A stretch of DNA of 64,000 bases from Sphingomonas aurea (GTDB taxonomy: Bacteria; Pseudomonadota; Alphaproteobacteria; Sphingomonadales; Sphingomonadaceae). Where the stretch lies: positions 334,452 to 398,451 of the forward strand of contig NZ_JAUUDS010000002.1 of assembly GCF_030678875.1 (NCBI RefSeq). The letters run 5' to 3'. The position numbers and the translations under genes are program-made. The notes beneath the pieces are model-generated. The model saw nothing but the letters and a program-made list of their open reading frames with translations. It ran no database searches and was not told where the DNA came from. This document shows positions 54,913-64,000 of the stretch, piece by piece (the first letter of the stretch is position 1; each line of letters opens with the position of its first letter).

Positions 54913-55637
54913 AGGCCGAGCACGTCGCCCATGCGATAACGGCCGGCGGACCGGCCGGCGAGCCACAGCGCCGCCTTCACGGCGCCGCGCGCGAAGATCG
55001 AGCGGTCCTGCGCATAGTGGCCAAGCTCGATCCGCTCGCCCTCCCCGGCCAGGATGACATTGTGGTCGCCGACGACCGATCCGCCGCGCAACGCGGCCAG
55101 GCCGATCGTCCCCTCGCACCGCGCGCCGACCAGCCCGAAGCGCTCGTCGACACGCAGTTCCGACAGGGTCGAGCCGCGGCCGCCCGCCGCCGCCTCGCCG
55201 AGCAGCAATGCGGTGCCGGACGGGGCGTCGAGCTTGTGGCGGTGGTGCATCTCGACGATCTCGATGTCCCAGTCGGGGCCGAGCCGCGCCGCCGCCTCGC
55301 GCACCAGCGTCGCCAGGAGGGTAACGCCGAGCGAGGTGTTGCCGGTCTGGAGCACGGCGACGTCGCGCGCGGCGGCGTCGATCGCGGCATGCTGTGCGGC
55401 CGAGAGGCCGGTGGTGCCAATGACGATCGGCGTGCCGGCGGCGACCGCGGCGGCGAGGTGCGCCTCGACCCCGCTGGCGGTCGAGAAGTCGAGCAGCACG
55501 TCGGCGGTCTGCGCGAGGGGCGCGGGATCGTCGCCCGCGTCGGCGCCGCCGGCCAGCGTCGCGCCGGCCAGCTCGATCGCCTCGGCGATCGCGCGGCCCA
55601 TGCGCCCGCTGCTGCCATAGATCCCGATCGCGGTCAT
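54909..55637 (-). CDS. dapB: 4-hydroxy-tetrahydrodipicolinate reductase
   Basis: The 242-residue enzyme of lysine and meso-DAP synthesis has an N-terminal Rossmann motif GIYGSSGRMGRAIAEAI. It also has LLDFSTASGVEAHLAAAVAA, GNTSLGVTLLATLV and the catalytic EMHHRHKLDAPSGTALLLGE. ATG at 55637 overlaps the gpsA stop. Confidence 0.97.
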   Translation of the reverse strand: MTAIGIYGSSGRMGRAIAEAIELAGATLAGGADAGDDPAPLAQTADVLLDFSTASGVEAHLAAAVAAGTPIVIGTTGLSAAQHAAIDAAARDVAVLQTGNTSLGVTLLATLVREAAARLGPDWDIEIVEMHHRHKLDAPSGTALLLGEAAAGGRGSTLSELRVDERFGLVGARCEGTIGLAALRGGSVVGDHNVILAGEGERIELGHYAQDRSIFARGAVKAALWLAGRSAGRYRMGDVLGL

Positions 55638-56611
55638 ACCCCCTCCTCCCTCAGCGGCCGGGCAAGCAGCGCGCCGATCACCTGCGCCACCGCCGCGCCT
55701 TCGAGCAGCCGGCATACCGCCTCGCACACCGGCATGTCGACGCCGGCCTCGGCCGCCGTCTGAAGCAGCACGGGGGCGGTGAAGGCGCCCTCCGCGACGG
55801 TGCGGCGGTCGGCGAGCAGGCTGGCGGCGGACTCGCCGCGGCCGAGCCCGACGCCGAGCGAGAAGTTGCGGCTGCTGGTCGAGGAGCAGGTAAGGACCAG
55901 GTCGCCCAGCCCCGACAGCCCGGCTAGCGTCTCCGCCCGCGCCCCGCGCGCCAGGCCGAAGCGCGTCATCTCGGCAAAACCGCGCGCGATCAGCGCGGCG
56001 CGCGCGTTCTGGCCGAGGCCGGCGCCCTCGACCACGCCGCAGGCGATGGCGAGCACGTTCTTGACCGCGCCGCCGATCTCCGCGCCGATGACGTCGGTCG
56101 AGGCATAGGGGCGGAAATGCGGGGCGGCGAGACGCTCGGACAAGGCGGCGCGGACCTGCGCGTCGGCGCAGGCCAGCGTCACCGCTGTCGGCAGGCCGCG
56201 CGCGACTTCGTGCGCGAAGGTCGGGCCGGACAGGACGGCGATCGGCGCCCGCGGGTGGATGGCGGCGGCGACCTCCGCCATCAGGCGGCGGCTGCCCGCC
56301 TCGATCCCCTTGGCGCAGAGGACCAGCGGGCGGGTGCCGATAGCAAAGCCGGAGAGGACACAGCCCAGATGCTGCGCGGGCACGACGACGAGGAGCGCGT
56401 CGACCGCGTCCAGATCGGCCGCGTCGGTGGTGGCGCGGATGGTGGGGGCGAGGGTGATGCCGGGCAGGTAGAGCGGATTGCTGCGCTCGCGCGTGATCGT
56501 TTCGGCCAGCGTGGCCCCGCGCACCCAGAGCAGCACCTCGCGACCGCCGAACGCGGCGACCTGCGCGAGGGCCGTGCCCCATGCGCCGCCGCCGATGACC
56601 CCTATCCTCAT
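55634..56611 (-). CDS. gpsA: Glycerol-3-phosphate dehydrogenase [NAD(P)+]
   Basis: The 325-residue enzyme makes glycerol-3-phosphate for phospholipids. Motifs are [45 protein letters not shown] and [18 protein letters not shown] with the catalytic Lys. The start at 56611 overlaps the tsaD stop. Confidence 0.97.
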   Translation of the reverse strand: MRIGVIGGGAWGTALAQVAAFGGREVLLWVRGATLAETITRERSNPLYLPGITLAPTIRATTDAADLDAVDALLVVVPAQHLGCVLSGFAIGTRPLVLCAKGIEAGSRRLMAEVAAAIHPRAPIAVLSGPTFAHEVARGLPTAVTLACADAQVRAALSERLAAPHFRPYASTDVIGAEIGGAVKNVLAIACGVVEGAGLGQNARAALIARGFAEMTRFGLARGARAETLAGLSGLGDLVLTCSSTSSRNFSLGVGLGRGESAASLLADRRTVAEGAFTAPVLLQTAAEAGVDMPVCEAVCRLLEGAAVAQVIGALLARPLREEGV

Positions 56612-57633
56612 GCCTTCACCCCGGCGCCGCGCACCGCCTCTGCCGCCGGGTCGAGCGGCCAGCGCGGGCGGGCGGCGGTGTCGAGCGGATCGGTGAGGCC
56701 GGCGGCGAAGCGCTCGGCCCCCGCCCAGGCGATCATCGCGGCATTGTCGGTGCACAGCCACAGGGGCGGGGCGACGAAGCGGCGGCCATGCGCCTCCGCC
56801 AGCGACCGCAGCGCGGTGCGGACCGCGGTGTTGGCGGCGACACCGCCGGCGACGACCAGCGTCTCCGCCTGCGGCGCGGCGGCGAGGGCGCGGGCGGTGC
56901 GGTCGACCAGGCAGTCGATCACCGCCTGCTGGAACGAGGCGGACAGGTCCTCCGGGCTATACTGGTCGACCGCCCGGGCGACGGCGCTCTTCAGGCCGGC
57001 GAAGGAGAAATGCGGCTCGGCCGCGCCCTTCAGCGGGCGGGGAAGCGCGACAGCCTGGGGGTTGCCGGCCGCCGCCGCGCGCTCGACGGCAGGACCGCCG
57101 GGAAAGCCGAGGCCGAGCAGCTTGGCGGTCTTGTCGAACGCCTCGCCCGCGGCGTCGTCGATCGTGGTGGCGAGACGGCGATAGCGGCCGACCCCCTCGA
57201 CCAGCAGCAGCTGGCAATGGCCGCCCGACACCAGCAGCAGGAGATAGGGAAAGGCGAGGTCGGGATCGCACAGGCGCGGGCTGAGCGCGTGACCCTCCAG
57301 GTGATTGACCGCGATCAGCGGCTTGTCCGCGGCATGGGCGAGCGCCTTGCCGGTGACCAGGCCGACCATCACGCCACCGATCAGGCCGGGACCGGCGGTC
57401 GCGGCGACCGCGTCGACATCGGCCGGGGTGACGTTCGCGTCGGCGAGCGCCGCCTCGACCAACGGCGCCAGCGCCTCGACATGGGCGCGGGCGGCGATCT
57501 CGGGAACGACGCCGCCATAGGGTGCGTGCGCCGCCTCCTGCCCCGCCAGCCGGTGGGCGAGGACCTGCCGGTCGCCGGTGACGAGCGCCGCCGCGGTTTC
57601 GTCGCACGAGGATTCGAGGCCGAGGATCAGCAT
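56608..57633 (-). CDS. tsaD: tRNA threonylcarbamoyladenosine transferase TsaD
   Basis: The 341-residue ASKHA-fold protein transfers threonylcarbamoyl to A37 of tRNAs that read ANN codons. It has [15 protein letters not shown] at the start, iron ligands in [29 protein letters not shown] and [16 protein letters not shown] at 57633 begins an operon of four overlapping genes and is divergent from hemC by 54 bases. Confidence 0.97.
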   Translation of the reverse strand: MLILGLESSCDETAAALVTGDRQVLAHRLAGQEAAHAPYGGVVPEIAARAHVEALAPLVEAALADANVTPADVDAVAATAGPGLIGGVMVGLVTGKALAHAADKPLIAVNHLEGHALSPRLCDPDLAFPYLLLLVSGGHCQLLLVEGVGRYRRLATTIDDAAGEAFDKTAKLLGLGFPGGPAVERAAAAGNPQAVALPRPLKGAAEPHFSFAGLKSAVARAVDQYSPEDLSASFQQAVIDCLVDRTARALAAAPQAETLVVAGGVAANTAVRTALRSLAEAHGRRFVAPPLWLCTDNAAMIAWAGAERFAAGLTDPLDTAARPRWPLDPAAEAVRGAGVKA

Positions 57634-57687
57634 GGCCGGGCTTGTAGGCCGGTTGCCGCCCTTGTCCAAGACACGCTAGGCGGGGCC

Positions 57688-58599
57688 ATGGTCGAGTTCA
57701 GATTGGGCACGCGCGGGTCGCCGCTGGCGTTGACGCAGGCGCGGATGGTGCGGGCGGCGCTGTGCACGGCGCATGGCTGGGCGGAGGACGCGGTGGAGCT
57801 GGTGGTGATCCGCACCACCGGCGACCGGGTACAGGACCGCGCGCTGGCCGAGATCGGCGGCAAGGCGCTCTGGACCAAGGAGCTGGACCGGGCGCTCCTG
57901 GCCGGCGAGATCGACGCGGCGGTCCACTCGATGAAGGATGTCGAGACGGTGCGGCCAACGGCGATCCGCATCGCCGCGATGCTGCCGCGCGCCGATGTGC
58001 GCGACCGGCTGATCGGGGCCGAGAGCCTCGACGACCTGACGCCCGGCGCGGTGGTGGGGACGAGCAGCCCGCGGCGGCGCGCGCAGCTGCTGGCGGTGCG
58101 GCCGGACCTGCGCATCGTGCTGCTGCGCGGCAATGTCGAGACGCGGCTGGCGAAGCTGGCGGCGGGCGAGGTCGATGCGACGCTGCTGGCGGCGGCGGGG
58201 CTCGACCGGCTGGGGCGTGGCGAGGTGGGTCATGCGCTCGCCACCGACGCGATGCTGCCGGCGCCGGCGCAGGGGGCGGTGGGGATCGAGGTGCGGGCCG
58301 ACGATGACGCCGCCCACGCACGGGTCGGGGCGATCGACGACGCGGCGACCCATGCCTGCGTGGCGGCGGAGCGGGCGCTGCTGGCGGCGCTGAAGGCCGA
58401 TTGCCATTCGCCGGTCGCGGCGCTGGCGGCGCTCGCGGGGGAGACGCTGGTCCTCCGCGGCGAGCTGCTGGCGGAGGACGGGTCGGCACGGATCGAGGGG
58501 TTCGTCGAGGGCGTGGCGACGGACGATCTGGGCGCGGCACTGGCGGCAGACCTGCTAGCGCGGGCGCCGGAGGCGGTGCGGCGGCTGTTCGCGGCGTGA
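57688..58599 (+). CDS. hemC: Porphobilinogen deaminase (hydroxymethylbilane synthase)
   Basis: The 303-residue haem enzyme joins four porphobilinogens. It has RLGTRGSPLALTQARMV, HSMKDVETVRP and GTSSPRRRAQLLAVRPDL. The cofactor-binding Cys is in LKADCHSPVAALAAL. Its stop overlaps the hemD start (GTGA). Confidence 0.97.
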   Translation: MVEFRLGTRGSPLALTQARMVRAALCTAHGWAEDAVELVVIRTTGDRVQDRALAEIGGKALWTKELDRALLAGEIDAAVHSMKDVETVRPTAIRIAAMLPRADVRDRLIGAESLDDLTPGAVVGTSSPRRRAQLLAVRPDLRIVLLRGNVETRLAKLAAGEVDATLLAAAGLDRLGRGEVGHALATDAMLPAPAQGAVGIEVRADDDAAHARVGAIDDAATHACVAAERALLAALKADCHSPVAALAALAGETLVLRGELLAEDGSARIEGFVEGVATDDLGAALAADLLARAPEAVRRLFAA

Positions 58600-59228
58600 G
58601 CCGGTCGCTGGCGGTGCTGCGGCCCGAGCCGGGCAATGCGCGTACCGCCGCGGCGATCGAGGCGCTGGGGTTCACCGCGATCCGGCTACCGCTGTTCGCG
58701 GTGACGCCGGTGACGTGGCGGGCGCCCGATCCCGCCGGTTACGACGCGCTGGTGGCGACCAGCGCCAATGCGTTCCGTCACGGCGGCGCCGAGCTGGCGC
58801 GACTGCGCGCACTGCCGGTCCAGGCGGTCGGCGCGGCGACGGCGGCGGCGGCGCGGGCGGCGGGGTTCGCAGTCGCGACGGTGGGGACAGCCGATGCGGC
58901 CTCGCTGATCGCGGGCCTGCCGGGGCGACTATTGCATCTTGCCGGGCGCGAGCGGGTGGCATTGGCGGGGCTGGACGCCATCACGGTCTATGCCGCCGAT
59001 CCCGTGCCGGTCGACGCGGGCGTGCTGGCGGGCAGCGTCGTGCTGCTCCACTCGGCGCGGGCGGCGGCGCGGCTGGCGGAGTTCGGCATCGCGCGTGACA
59101 CGGTGCGGCTGGCGGCCTTGTCGACAGCGGTGCTGACGGCAGCGGGCGGGGGCTGGCAGCGTGTGGCAGCGCTCGACCGGCCCGAGGACGAAGCACTGGT
59201 CGCCCTTGCGGTGCAGCTGGCCGATTGA
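58596..59228 (+). CDS. hemD: Uroporphyrinogen-III synthase
   Basis: The 210-residue protein is a typical two-domain HemD with low identity: LAVLRPEPGNARTAAAIEAL, ALVATSANAFRHGG, VQAVGAATAAAARAAGFAVA and VVLLHSARAAARLAEF. It cyclises hydroxymethylbilane. The GTG start overlaps hemC. Confidence 0.92.
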   Translation: MSRSLAVLRPEPGNARTAAAIEALGFTAIRLPLFAVTPVTWRAPDPAGYDALVATSANAFRHGGAELARLRALPVQAVGAATAAAARAAGFAVATVGTADAASLIAGLPGRLLHLAGRERVALAGLDAITVYAADPVPVDAGVLAGSVVLLHSARAAARLAEFGIARDTVRLAALSTAVLTAAGGGWQRVAALDRPEDEALVALAVQLAD

Positions 59229-59261
59229 CCGCGCGAGGGCTTGCGAGGATAAACGCCGCCG

Positions 59262-60188
59262 ATGAGCAGCCACCCGCCCTATGGCACGCAGCCGCCACGC
59301 CGACGCGCCTGGGTCTGGATCGCGCTGCTCGTGATCCTGGCCTTCGTGATCGGCGGGGTCGCGACCAGCTACGCGATCCGCGAGGGCTATGACTGGGGCA
59401 GCACGCTGCACCTGACCGGCGACAAGACCAAGGCGGTGGGCACGGCGGAGGCGCCGGGCTTCGTCCCCGCCCAGCCGCTGGGTGCGGCGGGCGAGGCACC
59501 GGCGGTCGATCCGGCCGCCCTCGTCTCGCGCGAGGCGGCATTGGCCGGGCAGCTGACCGCGCTGGAGGCCCGCGCCGCCGCCATCGCCACGGACGCCGCC
59601 GCCGCGGGCGCCCAGGCGACACGAGCGGAAGCGCTGATGGTCGCCTTCGCCGCGCGGCGCGCGATCGATCGCGGCACGGGCCTGGGCTATCTGGAAGAAC
59701 AGCTGCGCACCCGCTTCGTCGCGGCCCAGCCGCGCGCGGTGGCGGTGGTAATCCAGGCGGCACGCACCCCGGTGACGACCGAGGATCTGCGCCAGGGCCT
59801 GGACGCGATCGCGCCGACGCTGCAGACCGGCGCCGACACCGGCTGGCTGACCCAGATGCGGCGCGAGCTGGGCCATCTGGTGGTGCTGCGCGAGGAGGGC
59901 ACGCCGTCCGCCGCACCGGTCGACCGGCTGGCGCGCGCACGGCGGCTGCTCGACGACGGGCAGGTCGACGCGGCACGCGCCGAAGTGGCGCGGCTGCCCG
60001 GTGCGGCACAGGCAGGGGCGTGGCTGGCGGCGGCGCGACGCTACGCGCTGGCACATCAGGCGCTGGACGTGATCGAGACGGCGGCGATCCTGGGACAGGC
60101 GCAGGGTGCGCAGCAGCCGGTGCGCACGACCACCCCGCCGCCGATCACGACGACGCCAACGGCACCGGTGGTGAGCGCGACGTCCTAG
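59262..60188 (+). CDS. Mic60/mitofilin-like membrane protein
   Basis: The 308-residue protein has an N-terminal cytosolic leader, one membrane helix (VWIALLVILAFVIGGVATS), and a coiled-coil-prone alanine-rich segment (REAALAGQLTALEARAAAIA). The C-terminal region is mitofilin-like (LGYLEEQLRTRF, ARRLLDDGQVDAARAEVARL). Position after hemC-hemD is the conserved place of alphaproteobacterial Mic60, which shapes inner-membrane invaginations. The call rests on architecture and context, not strong sequence identity. Confidence 0.75.
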   Translation: MSSHPPYGTQPPRRRAWVWIALLVILAFVIGGVATSYAIREGYDWGSTLHLTGDKTKAVGTAEAPGFVPAQPLGAAGEAPAVDPAALVSREAALAGQLTALEARAAAIATDAAAAGAQATRAEALMVAFAARRAIDRGTGLGYLEEQLRTRFVAAQPRAVAVVIQAARTPVTTEDLRQGLDAIAPTLQTGADTGWLTQMRRELGHLVVLREEGTPSAAPVDRLARARRLLDDGQVDAARAEVARLPGAAQAGAWLAAARRYALAHQALDVIETAAILGQAQGAQQPVRTTTPPPITTTPTAPVVSATS

Positions 60189-60196
60189 GACCGATC

Positions 60197-60227
60197 GGCA
60201 GCGAACGATCTCGGACATTTCGCTGCC
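60197..60227 (+). terminator. Hairpin after the hem operon
   Basis: GGCAGCGAA and TTCGCTGCC pair perfectly over 9 bases around a 13-base loop. There is no T run; it may act as a terminator or a processing signal. Confidence 0.4.
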
Positions 60228-60332
60228 ACACCGACTTCGAGCCTCGATCGATCATCGACGTGGGTTGCCACAGTGTATCGCTGATGTAATACACCTACCC
60301 CTGACCGACATTCATCGGCGGGGGAGAAGACT

Positions 60333-61085
60333 ATGCTGCTGATGGCGTTGATGATGGCGGATGCTACGCCCGCGCGAGCAACGCCGGCGCCCGTATCGAT
60401 CGAACAGCAGGTCAGGGCGGCGGACGACGCCTATTGGACGGCGTTCAACGCCTGCGACGAGGCAGGCATGGCCGCGGCGCTCTCGCCCGACATCGAGTTC
60501 TATCACGACAAGACCGGTGCGACGATCTCTCGCGGCCCGGTCGTCCGGTCGCTGATGGATGGTCCGTGCGGCACGCCCGGCCTGCACGTCCGACGCGAGG
60601 TGGTGGCAGGGTCGGTGTCCTATGATGCGGTTCCCGGCTTCGGCGCGATCTCGACAGGAAGGCACCGCTTCTACGCGCGGCGCGATGGGCAGAACGAACG
60701 GCTGGATGGCGAGGCGCGCTTCGCGATCGTCTGGCAGGACCTGCACGGCAGGTTCGTCATGCGCCGCGTGCTGAGCTACGCGCACGGACCAGCGCTCGAC
60801 CAGCCGGTAATGCCGTCCGTCGACATTCCGCCGGTGACGTTGCGGCGCTATGTCGGGGTCTATGCCTCTGCGATGGGGTCGATCGCGGTCACGCTGGTCG
60901 ACGACCGGTTGCATCTGGCGTCGGGCGACCTGGCGACGGACCTCGTGCCGGTTGCCACGACAGTGTTTCGTGCGCGGGACCGCCCTCTCCTGTTCGAGTT
61001 CGCCGGACCCGATGGCGGGCCAGGGACGATAACGGTACGGGAGAACGGCGCGATCGTCGCAGAGGGGGTCAGGACAGCACGCTGA
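60333..61085 (+). CDS. Secreted protein with NTF2-like (DUF4440) domain
   Basis: The 250-residue product has a brief hydrophobic start (MLLMALMMADATPARATPAP). An NTF2-like domain follows: QQVRAADDAYWTAFNACDEA, LSPDIEFYHDKTGATISRGP, then GRHRFYARRDGQNERLDGEA and FAIVWQDLHGRFVMRRVLSY. A second, smaller beta domain follows (RRYVGVYASAMGSIAVTLVD). It is probably periplasmic. The ligand is unknown. Confidence 0.72.
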   Translation: MLLMALMMADATPARATPAPVSIEQQVRAADDAYWTAFNACDEAGMAAALSPDIEFYHDKTGATISRGPVVRSLMDGPCGTPGLHVRREVVAGSVSYDAVPGFGAISTGRHRFYARRDGQNERLDGEARFAIVWQDLHGRFVMRRVLSYAHGPALDQPVMPSVDIPPVTLRRYVGVYASAMGSIAVTLVDDRLHLASGDLATDLVPVATTVFRARDRPLLFEFAGPDGGPGTITVRENGAIVAEGVRTAR

Positions 61086-61100
61086 CCGCCGGTACGGTCG

Positions 61101-61913
61101 TCAGCCCCGCAACCGCTCGATCATCGCCATGGCGCCGTGGGGCGCGCGGACCTTGGCACCGTTGATGAAGAAGACGAAGGTGTCGCGTGGGGTCACGGGC
61201 GCGGGGTTGGCCGCATAGGGCAGGCCCTGGGGCGAGCCGCCGCTGGCCCATTCGCGGGCGCGGGCAGTCCACTGGTCCAAAGCGGCGGGCGTGTAGCCGG
61301 TGGGTTCCTCCTCCACCGCGGCTTCCAGACGGGCATAGACGAAGTCGCCGGACACGTCGGCGATCGCCGGATAGTCGGCCGAGTCGGCGAACACGATCGC
61401 CACCCCTGCCCGACGACACAGGTCGACGAAGCGCGGGTCGGCGAAGCTGTCGTGGCGAACCTGGACGGCGTGGCGGAGGGTGACGCCGTCGTGCGACGAG
61501 GGCAGGAGTTGCAGGAAGGCGGCGAAGTCGTCCGGCTCGAACTTCTTGGTCGCCATGAACTGCCACAGGATCGGGCCGAGCCGGTCGCCCAGCTCGACGA
61601 TGCCCTGCCCGACGAAGCGCGCGACCGACTCGCCTGCCTCGGCGAGCACCTTGCGGTTGGTGCAGTATCGCGACGCCTTCAGCGTGAAGACGAAATTGTC
61701 GGGCACCTGCGCCGCCCAGCCGGCAAAGGTCGCAGGCTTGAAGCCTGAATAATAGGTGCCATTGACCTCGATCGCGGTCAGCTGGGCCGCCGCGTGTTCC
61801 AGCTCGCGCTTGTGTGGCAGGCCGGCGGGATAGAAGGTGCCGCGCCACGGCTCGTACGTCCAGCCGCCGATGCCGGTGCGGATGATGCCGCGGTGTGCGT
61901 CCCTGCTGGTCAT
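61101..61913 (-). CDS. DUF72 family protein
   Basis: The 270-residue TIM-barrel-like protein shows GIGGWTYEPWRGTFYPAGLP, AIEVNGTYYSGFKPATFAGW, FTLKASRYCTNRKVL and GPILWQFMATKKFEPDDFAA, and ends with FVFFINGAKVRAPHGA, all DUF72 signatures. Its biochemical role is not settled. ATG at 61913 fits the family start. Confidence 0.93.
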   Translation of the reverse strand: MTSRDAHRGIIRTGIGGWTYEPWRGTFYPAGLPHKRELEHAAAQLTAIEVNGTYYSGFKPATFAGWAAQVPDNFVFTLKASRYCTNRKVLAEAGESVARFVGQGIVELGDRLGPILWQFMATKKFEPDDFAAFLQLLPSSHDGVTLRHAVQVRHDSFADPRFVDLCRRAGVAIVFADSADYPAIADVSGDFVYARLEAAVEEEPTGYTPAALDQWTARAREWASGGSPQGLPYAANPAPVTPRDTFVFFINGAKVRAPHGAMAMIERLRG

Positions 61914-62176
61914 GTCGCCGGTGTACGACCGGCGCCACGATCGGGAAAGTGGTGACACGTGCCGAAAAACAGCAGGCTACCGGACTATTATGCAAATCCG
62001 CCCGTATCGATCCGGGACAGCTCTCTCCGCGAAGTACAGGAAAGCGGCGCCGAACGGCACATCAATCGTTGTCATTTCAATCACGTGGCATTTACTTTGA
62101 TCCAGATTAATGTTGAGCTGTCGGCGGGCCGATAAGTGCTGAATACAGGTGCGGGGGCGCACAACGGGAGGTGGCG

Positions 62177-63274
62177 ATGCTGGGCATCGATCTTGTCGCA
62201 CGACCCGTGAAGGGGGAAACGCCGGTGGCGGCGACCGCAGCGACGGAGCCGCTGGCGCGCTTCGTCGAGGGGCTGTGCCGGGCGATCGGCGCGGTGGCCG
62301 GTTGCCTGGTGCTGGACGACGATGCGCCGACCGACCGCGAGCGACTGGCCCATGGCCGCGCCGCCGTCGATCCGCTCGCCGACGCGGCGCTGACCGTGCT
62401 GCTGGCCGCGGGGCATGTGCCCGGACGGCGCGGTCATGCCTGGCTGCGCGAGGCGACGATGTCGGCGTACCGCGCGCTGCTGCTCGACACGCCGATGGCG
62501 GGGACGAGCGCGCATCTGCTGCTGGTGTTCGACCACCGCGCGCTGGAGGATGCCGACACGTTCGCGCAGGTGATGGCCGCCGCACCCGGACTGGCGGCGG
62601 CAGCGGGCGCGATGCACGAGACGTGGCTGCAGAATGACAGGGCGGCGGAGCGCCAGCGGCTGCTGGCGGGCGTGATGAACCAGAGCGAGTGCGGCATCAT
62701 CCTGGTCCGCGCCGATCACAGCGTATCGTTCAGCAACCTGGCGGCGCAGGCGATCCTGGCGGCGCGTGACGGCGTCGAGCTGCGTCGCGACCAGTTGCGC
62801 CCCACCCGCTATCAGGATGCGATCCGGTTCCAGGCGGCGCTCGACCATGTGCTGGCACTGCCCGCCGAGTTGGGTGCGCCCAGCCGGCACAGCATGATGC
62901 TGCTGCTCGACCGGCCGGAACAGCAGCGCCCGCTGATCGCGGTGATCGCCCCCGCCGCGGCGGAAAGCGCAGAGGGCGGTGCGGCGGCGATCGTCTATGT
63001 CATGCGACCCGAACTGAGCGGATTGCGCGGGGTGGAGGTGATCTGCCAGCTGCACGGGCTGTCACCCGTCGAGACGCAGCTGGTCGCACGGCTCGTCGCG
63101 GGCGGCACGCTGAGCGAGGCGGCGGCGGAGATGCGGATCAAGCCCGACACGGCACGCGCCTATCTGAAGCAGGTATTCGCCAAGACCGACACGCATCGAC
63201 AGGCGGACCTGATCCAGCTGGTAATCCGCTATCAACGCGCGGTCAGGGGCGATTTCCTGTTCCACGCGGCCTAA
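62177..63274 (+). CDS. PAS-LuxR type transcriptional regulator
   Basis: The 365-residue protein has a helical N-terminal part and a PAS-like domain (GVMNQSECGIILVRADHSVS, FSNLAAQAILAARDGVELRR). The C-terminal LuxR HTH is VETQLVARLVAGGTLSEAAA, then KPDTARAYLKQVFAKTDTHR. GGGAGG lies 5 bases before ATG 62177. It has no receiver domain. Its neighbour downstream is the repeat protein at 63595, which it might control. Confidence 0.88.
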   Translation: MLGIDLVARPVKGETPVAATAATEPLARFVEGLCRAIGAVAGCLVLDDDAPTDRERLAHGRAAVDPLADAALTVLLAAGHVPGRRGHAWLREATMSAYRALLLDTPMAGTSAHLLLVFDHRALEDADTFAQVMAAAPGLAAAAGAMHETWLQNDRAAERQRLLAGVMNQSECGIILVRADHSVSFSNLAAQAILAARDGVELRRDQLRPTRYQDAIRFQAALDHVLALPAELGAPSRHSMMLLLDRPEQQRPLIAVIAPAAAESAEGGAAAIVYVMRPELSGLRGVEVICQLHGLSPVETQLVARLVAGGTLSEAAAEMRIKPDTARAYLKQVFAKTDTHRQADLIQLVIRYQRAVRGDFLFHAA

Positions 63275-63594
63275 ATACCGGCCGCCATCGGAGACGATAA
63301 GGTGATCGTTCGGCGCGACCTTCGTCGCGGCGAACTGTCGCCGTTCCTGATGTAGGTTATCCCACTTTGAAACACCTTTCGGTCCCATTTCGGGACAACG
63401 CCGAATAGGCCGATTGTTACATGTCCGTTCCCCCCAGATGAAGGGGGCGATTTTACCCGTTCCGGCACGGTCATTTCGCCCAGATGCAGGGGGCGGGCGA
63501 AAATCATTAATGGCTAATTAACCGATGTTCCGATGGAACGGACAGTTCTCCCAGGGAGGTCACTGTCCTTGTCAGTATCGAGAGGACAACGGGG
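63275..63594 (+). promoter_or_regulatory. Regulatory intergenic with direct repeats
   Basis: CAGATGAAGGGGGCG (63435-63449) and CAGATGCAGGGGGCG (63481-63495) are direct repeats with one difference, 46 bases apart. Each also forms part of a CCCC...GGGGG hairpin. An AT-rich block (AATCATTAATGGCTAATTAA) follows. They sit 100-160 bases before the repeat protein gene and could be activator sites, for example for the LuxR-type protein upstream. The function is inferred. Confidence 0.4.
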
Positions 63595-64000
63595 ATGAAA
63601 ACCAGTCTCATCATCAGCACGTCGGTTGCCGCACTGCTCGCCGCGACCGCAAGCATTGCCAGCGCACAGGACGGATCGGCCGGCGGCGGCACGTCGGCGG
63701 CGGCGGACAGCAGCCTCGCCACCGGCGATATCACCGTGAGCGACAGCGGCAACAGCACGCCGACGACCACCACGACGACCAGCACCGACGGCAGCTACAA
63801 CGGCGGCAACAGCTCGTCGATGGACAACAGCAATCGCTCGTCCAACACCTCGGTCGCAGACAGCGGCAATTCGATGGACAACAGCAATCGTTCGTCCACC
63901 GACAACAGCAACAATTCGACGACCCGCTCGGTCGCCGACAGCGGCAACAACACCACCAACACCTCGGTGGCGGACAGCGGCAACAGCTCGTCGATGGACA
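63595..64000 (+). CDS. Secreted Ser/Asn/Asp-rich repeat protein (3' end outside window)
   Basis: Reading from ATG 63595, after AGAGGACAACGGGG, gives 135 residues with no stop. There is a signal peptide (MKTSLIISTSVAALLAATAS, cleaved after ASA). A low-complexity chain follows in which SVADSGNS and SMDNSNRSS are repeated two or three times with variants. No Cys or long hydrophobic part follows the signal. It looks like a surface or matrix protein, perhaps calcium binding through its many Asp and Asn. The family is not recognised. Confidence 0.7.
   Translation, partial: MKTSLIISTSVAALLAATASIASAQDGSAGGGTSAAADSSLATGDITVSDSGNSTPTTTTTTSTDGSYNGGNSSSMDNSNRSSNTSVADSGNSMDNSNRSSTDNSNNSTTRSVADSGNNTTNTSVADSGNSSSMD

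Noticed and set aside
55017..57184. Plus-strand frames across dapB, gpsA and tsaD
   Set aside because: They are antisense shadows caused by high GC; the minus-strand genes are certain.

Overview
This window looks like a chromosomal segment of a sphingomonad (Alphaproteobacteria, Sphingomonas or a close relative). The signs are a protein with a PEPxxWA sorting tail (about 2.3 kb), abundant TonB-dependent receptors, a MucR-type regulator, high GC, GTG and TTG starts, a TTG-started infA and the hemC-hemD-mitofilin neighbourhood. The genus is inferred from gene content and style, not from a marker phylogeny.

Region 1 (1-31.4 kb) is accessory in character. It opens with the 3' end of a TonB-dependent receptor, followed by two decayed IS6-family transposases flanking a PEP-CTERM-type secreted protein. 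Then come scattered small genes: HIRAN, RibD-like reductase, DUF1772, AI-2E-type permease, NmrA-like, GNAT and a 5'-truncated S41 protease. From 11.2 to 20.4 kb lies a probable defence island. It holds an overlapping AAA-ATPase/TOPRIM pair (RloA/RloB-like), a family gene cut by an in-frame amber codon, and a ubiquitin-like module. That module has an MBL-fold hydrolase, a single-chain E2-E1-JAB fusion and a four-helix membrane protein, each overlapping the next by 4 bp. Just upstream on the same strand are a DUF6338 membrane protein and two tiny proteins that both end in a VSKP...D-(E)KKG tail. I regard this last block as the most interesting part of the window. Next come an SDR/ArsR pair, an SGNH esterase, MucR, three small STAS-like proteins and several small hypotheticals. 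A phage-derived trio (ParB-methyltransferase, DUF5681, large terminase) lies on the 3' side of a tRNA-Ser gene, a classic integration site, but no integrase is visible.

Region 2 (31.4-63.3 kb) is core chromosome and more GC-rich. It contains tRNA-Ser, a periplasmic PPIase, glmS, then infA-maf-RNase E/G-yacG-tRNA-Phe, and two signalling proteins (HTH-TM-TPR, PAS-LuxR). A tyrosine/homogentisate catabolic operon follows (hppD-hmgA-fahA-Rieske, with a divergent MarR). Further on are two L,D-transpeptidases, a HAD phosphatase, rpmJ, a DUF4136 lipoprotein, an M14 carboxypeptidase, gpmA, a TonB-dependent receptor, purEK and a cyclophilin. The last core block is nth-dapB-gpsA-tsaD, which overlap as one operon, and divergent hemC-hemD plus a Mic60-like protein. 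Intergenic spaces carry several families of large inverted repeats.

Region 3 (63.3-64 kb) begins a secreted, low-complexity Ser/Asn/Asp repeat protein that runs off the window. No CRISPR array, rRNA, integrase or CD-NTase/SAVED (CBASS) gene was seen.
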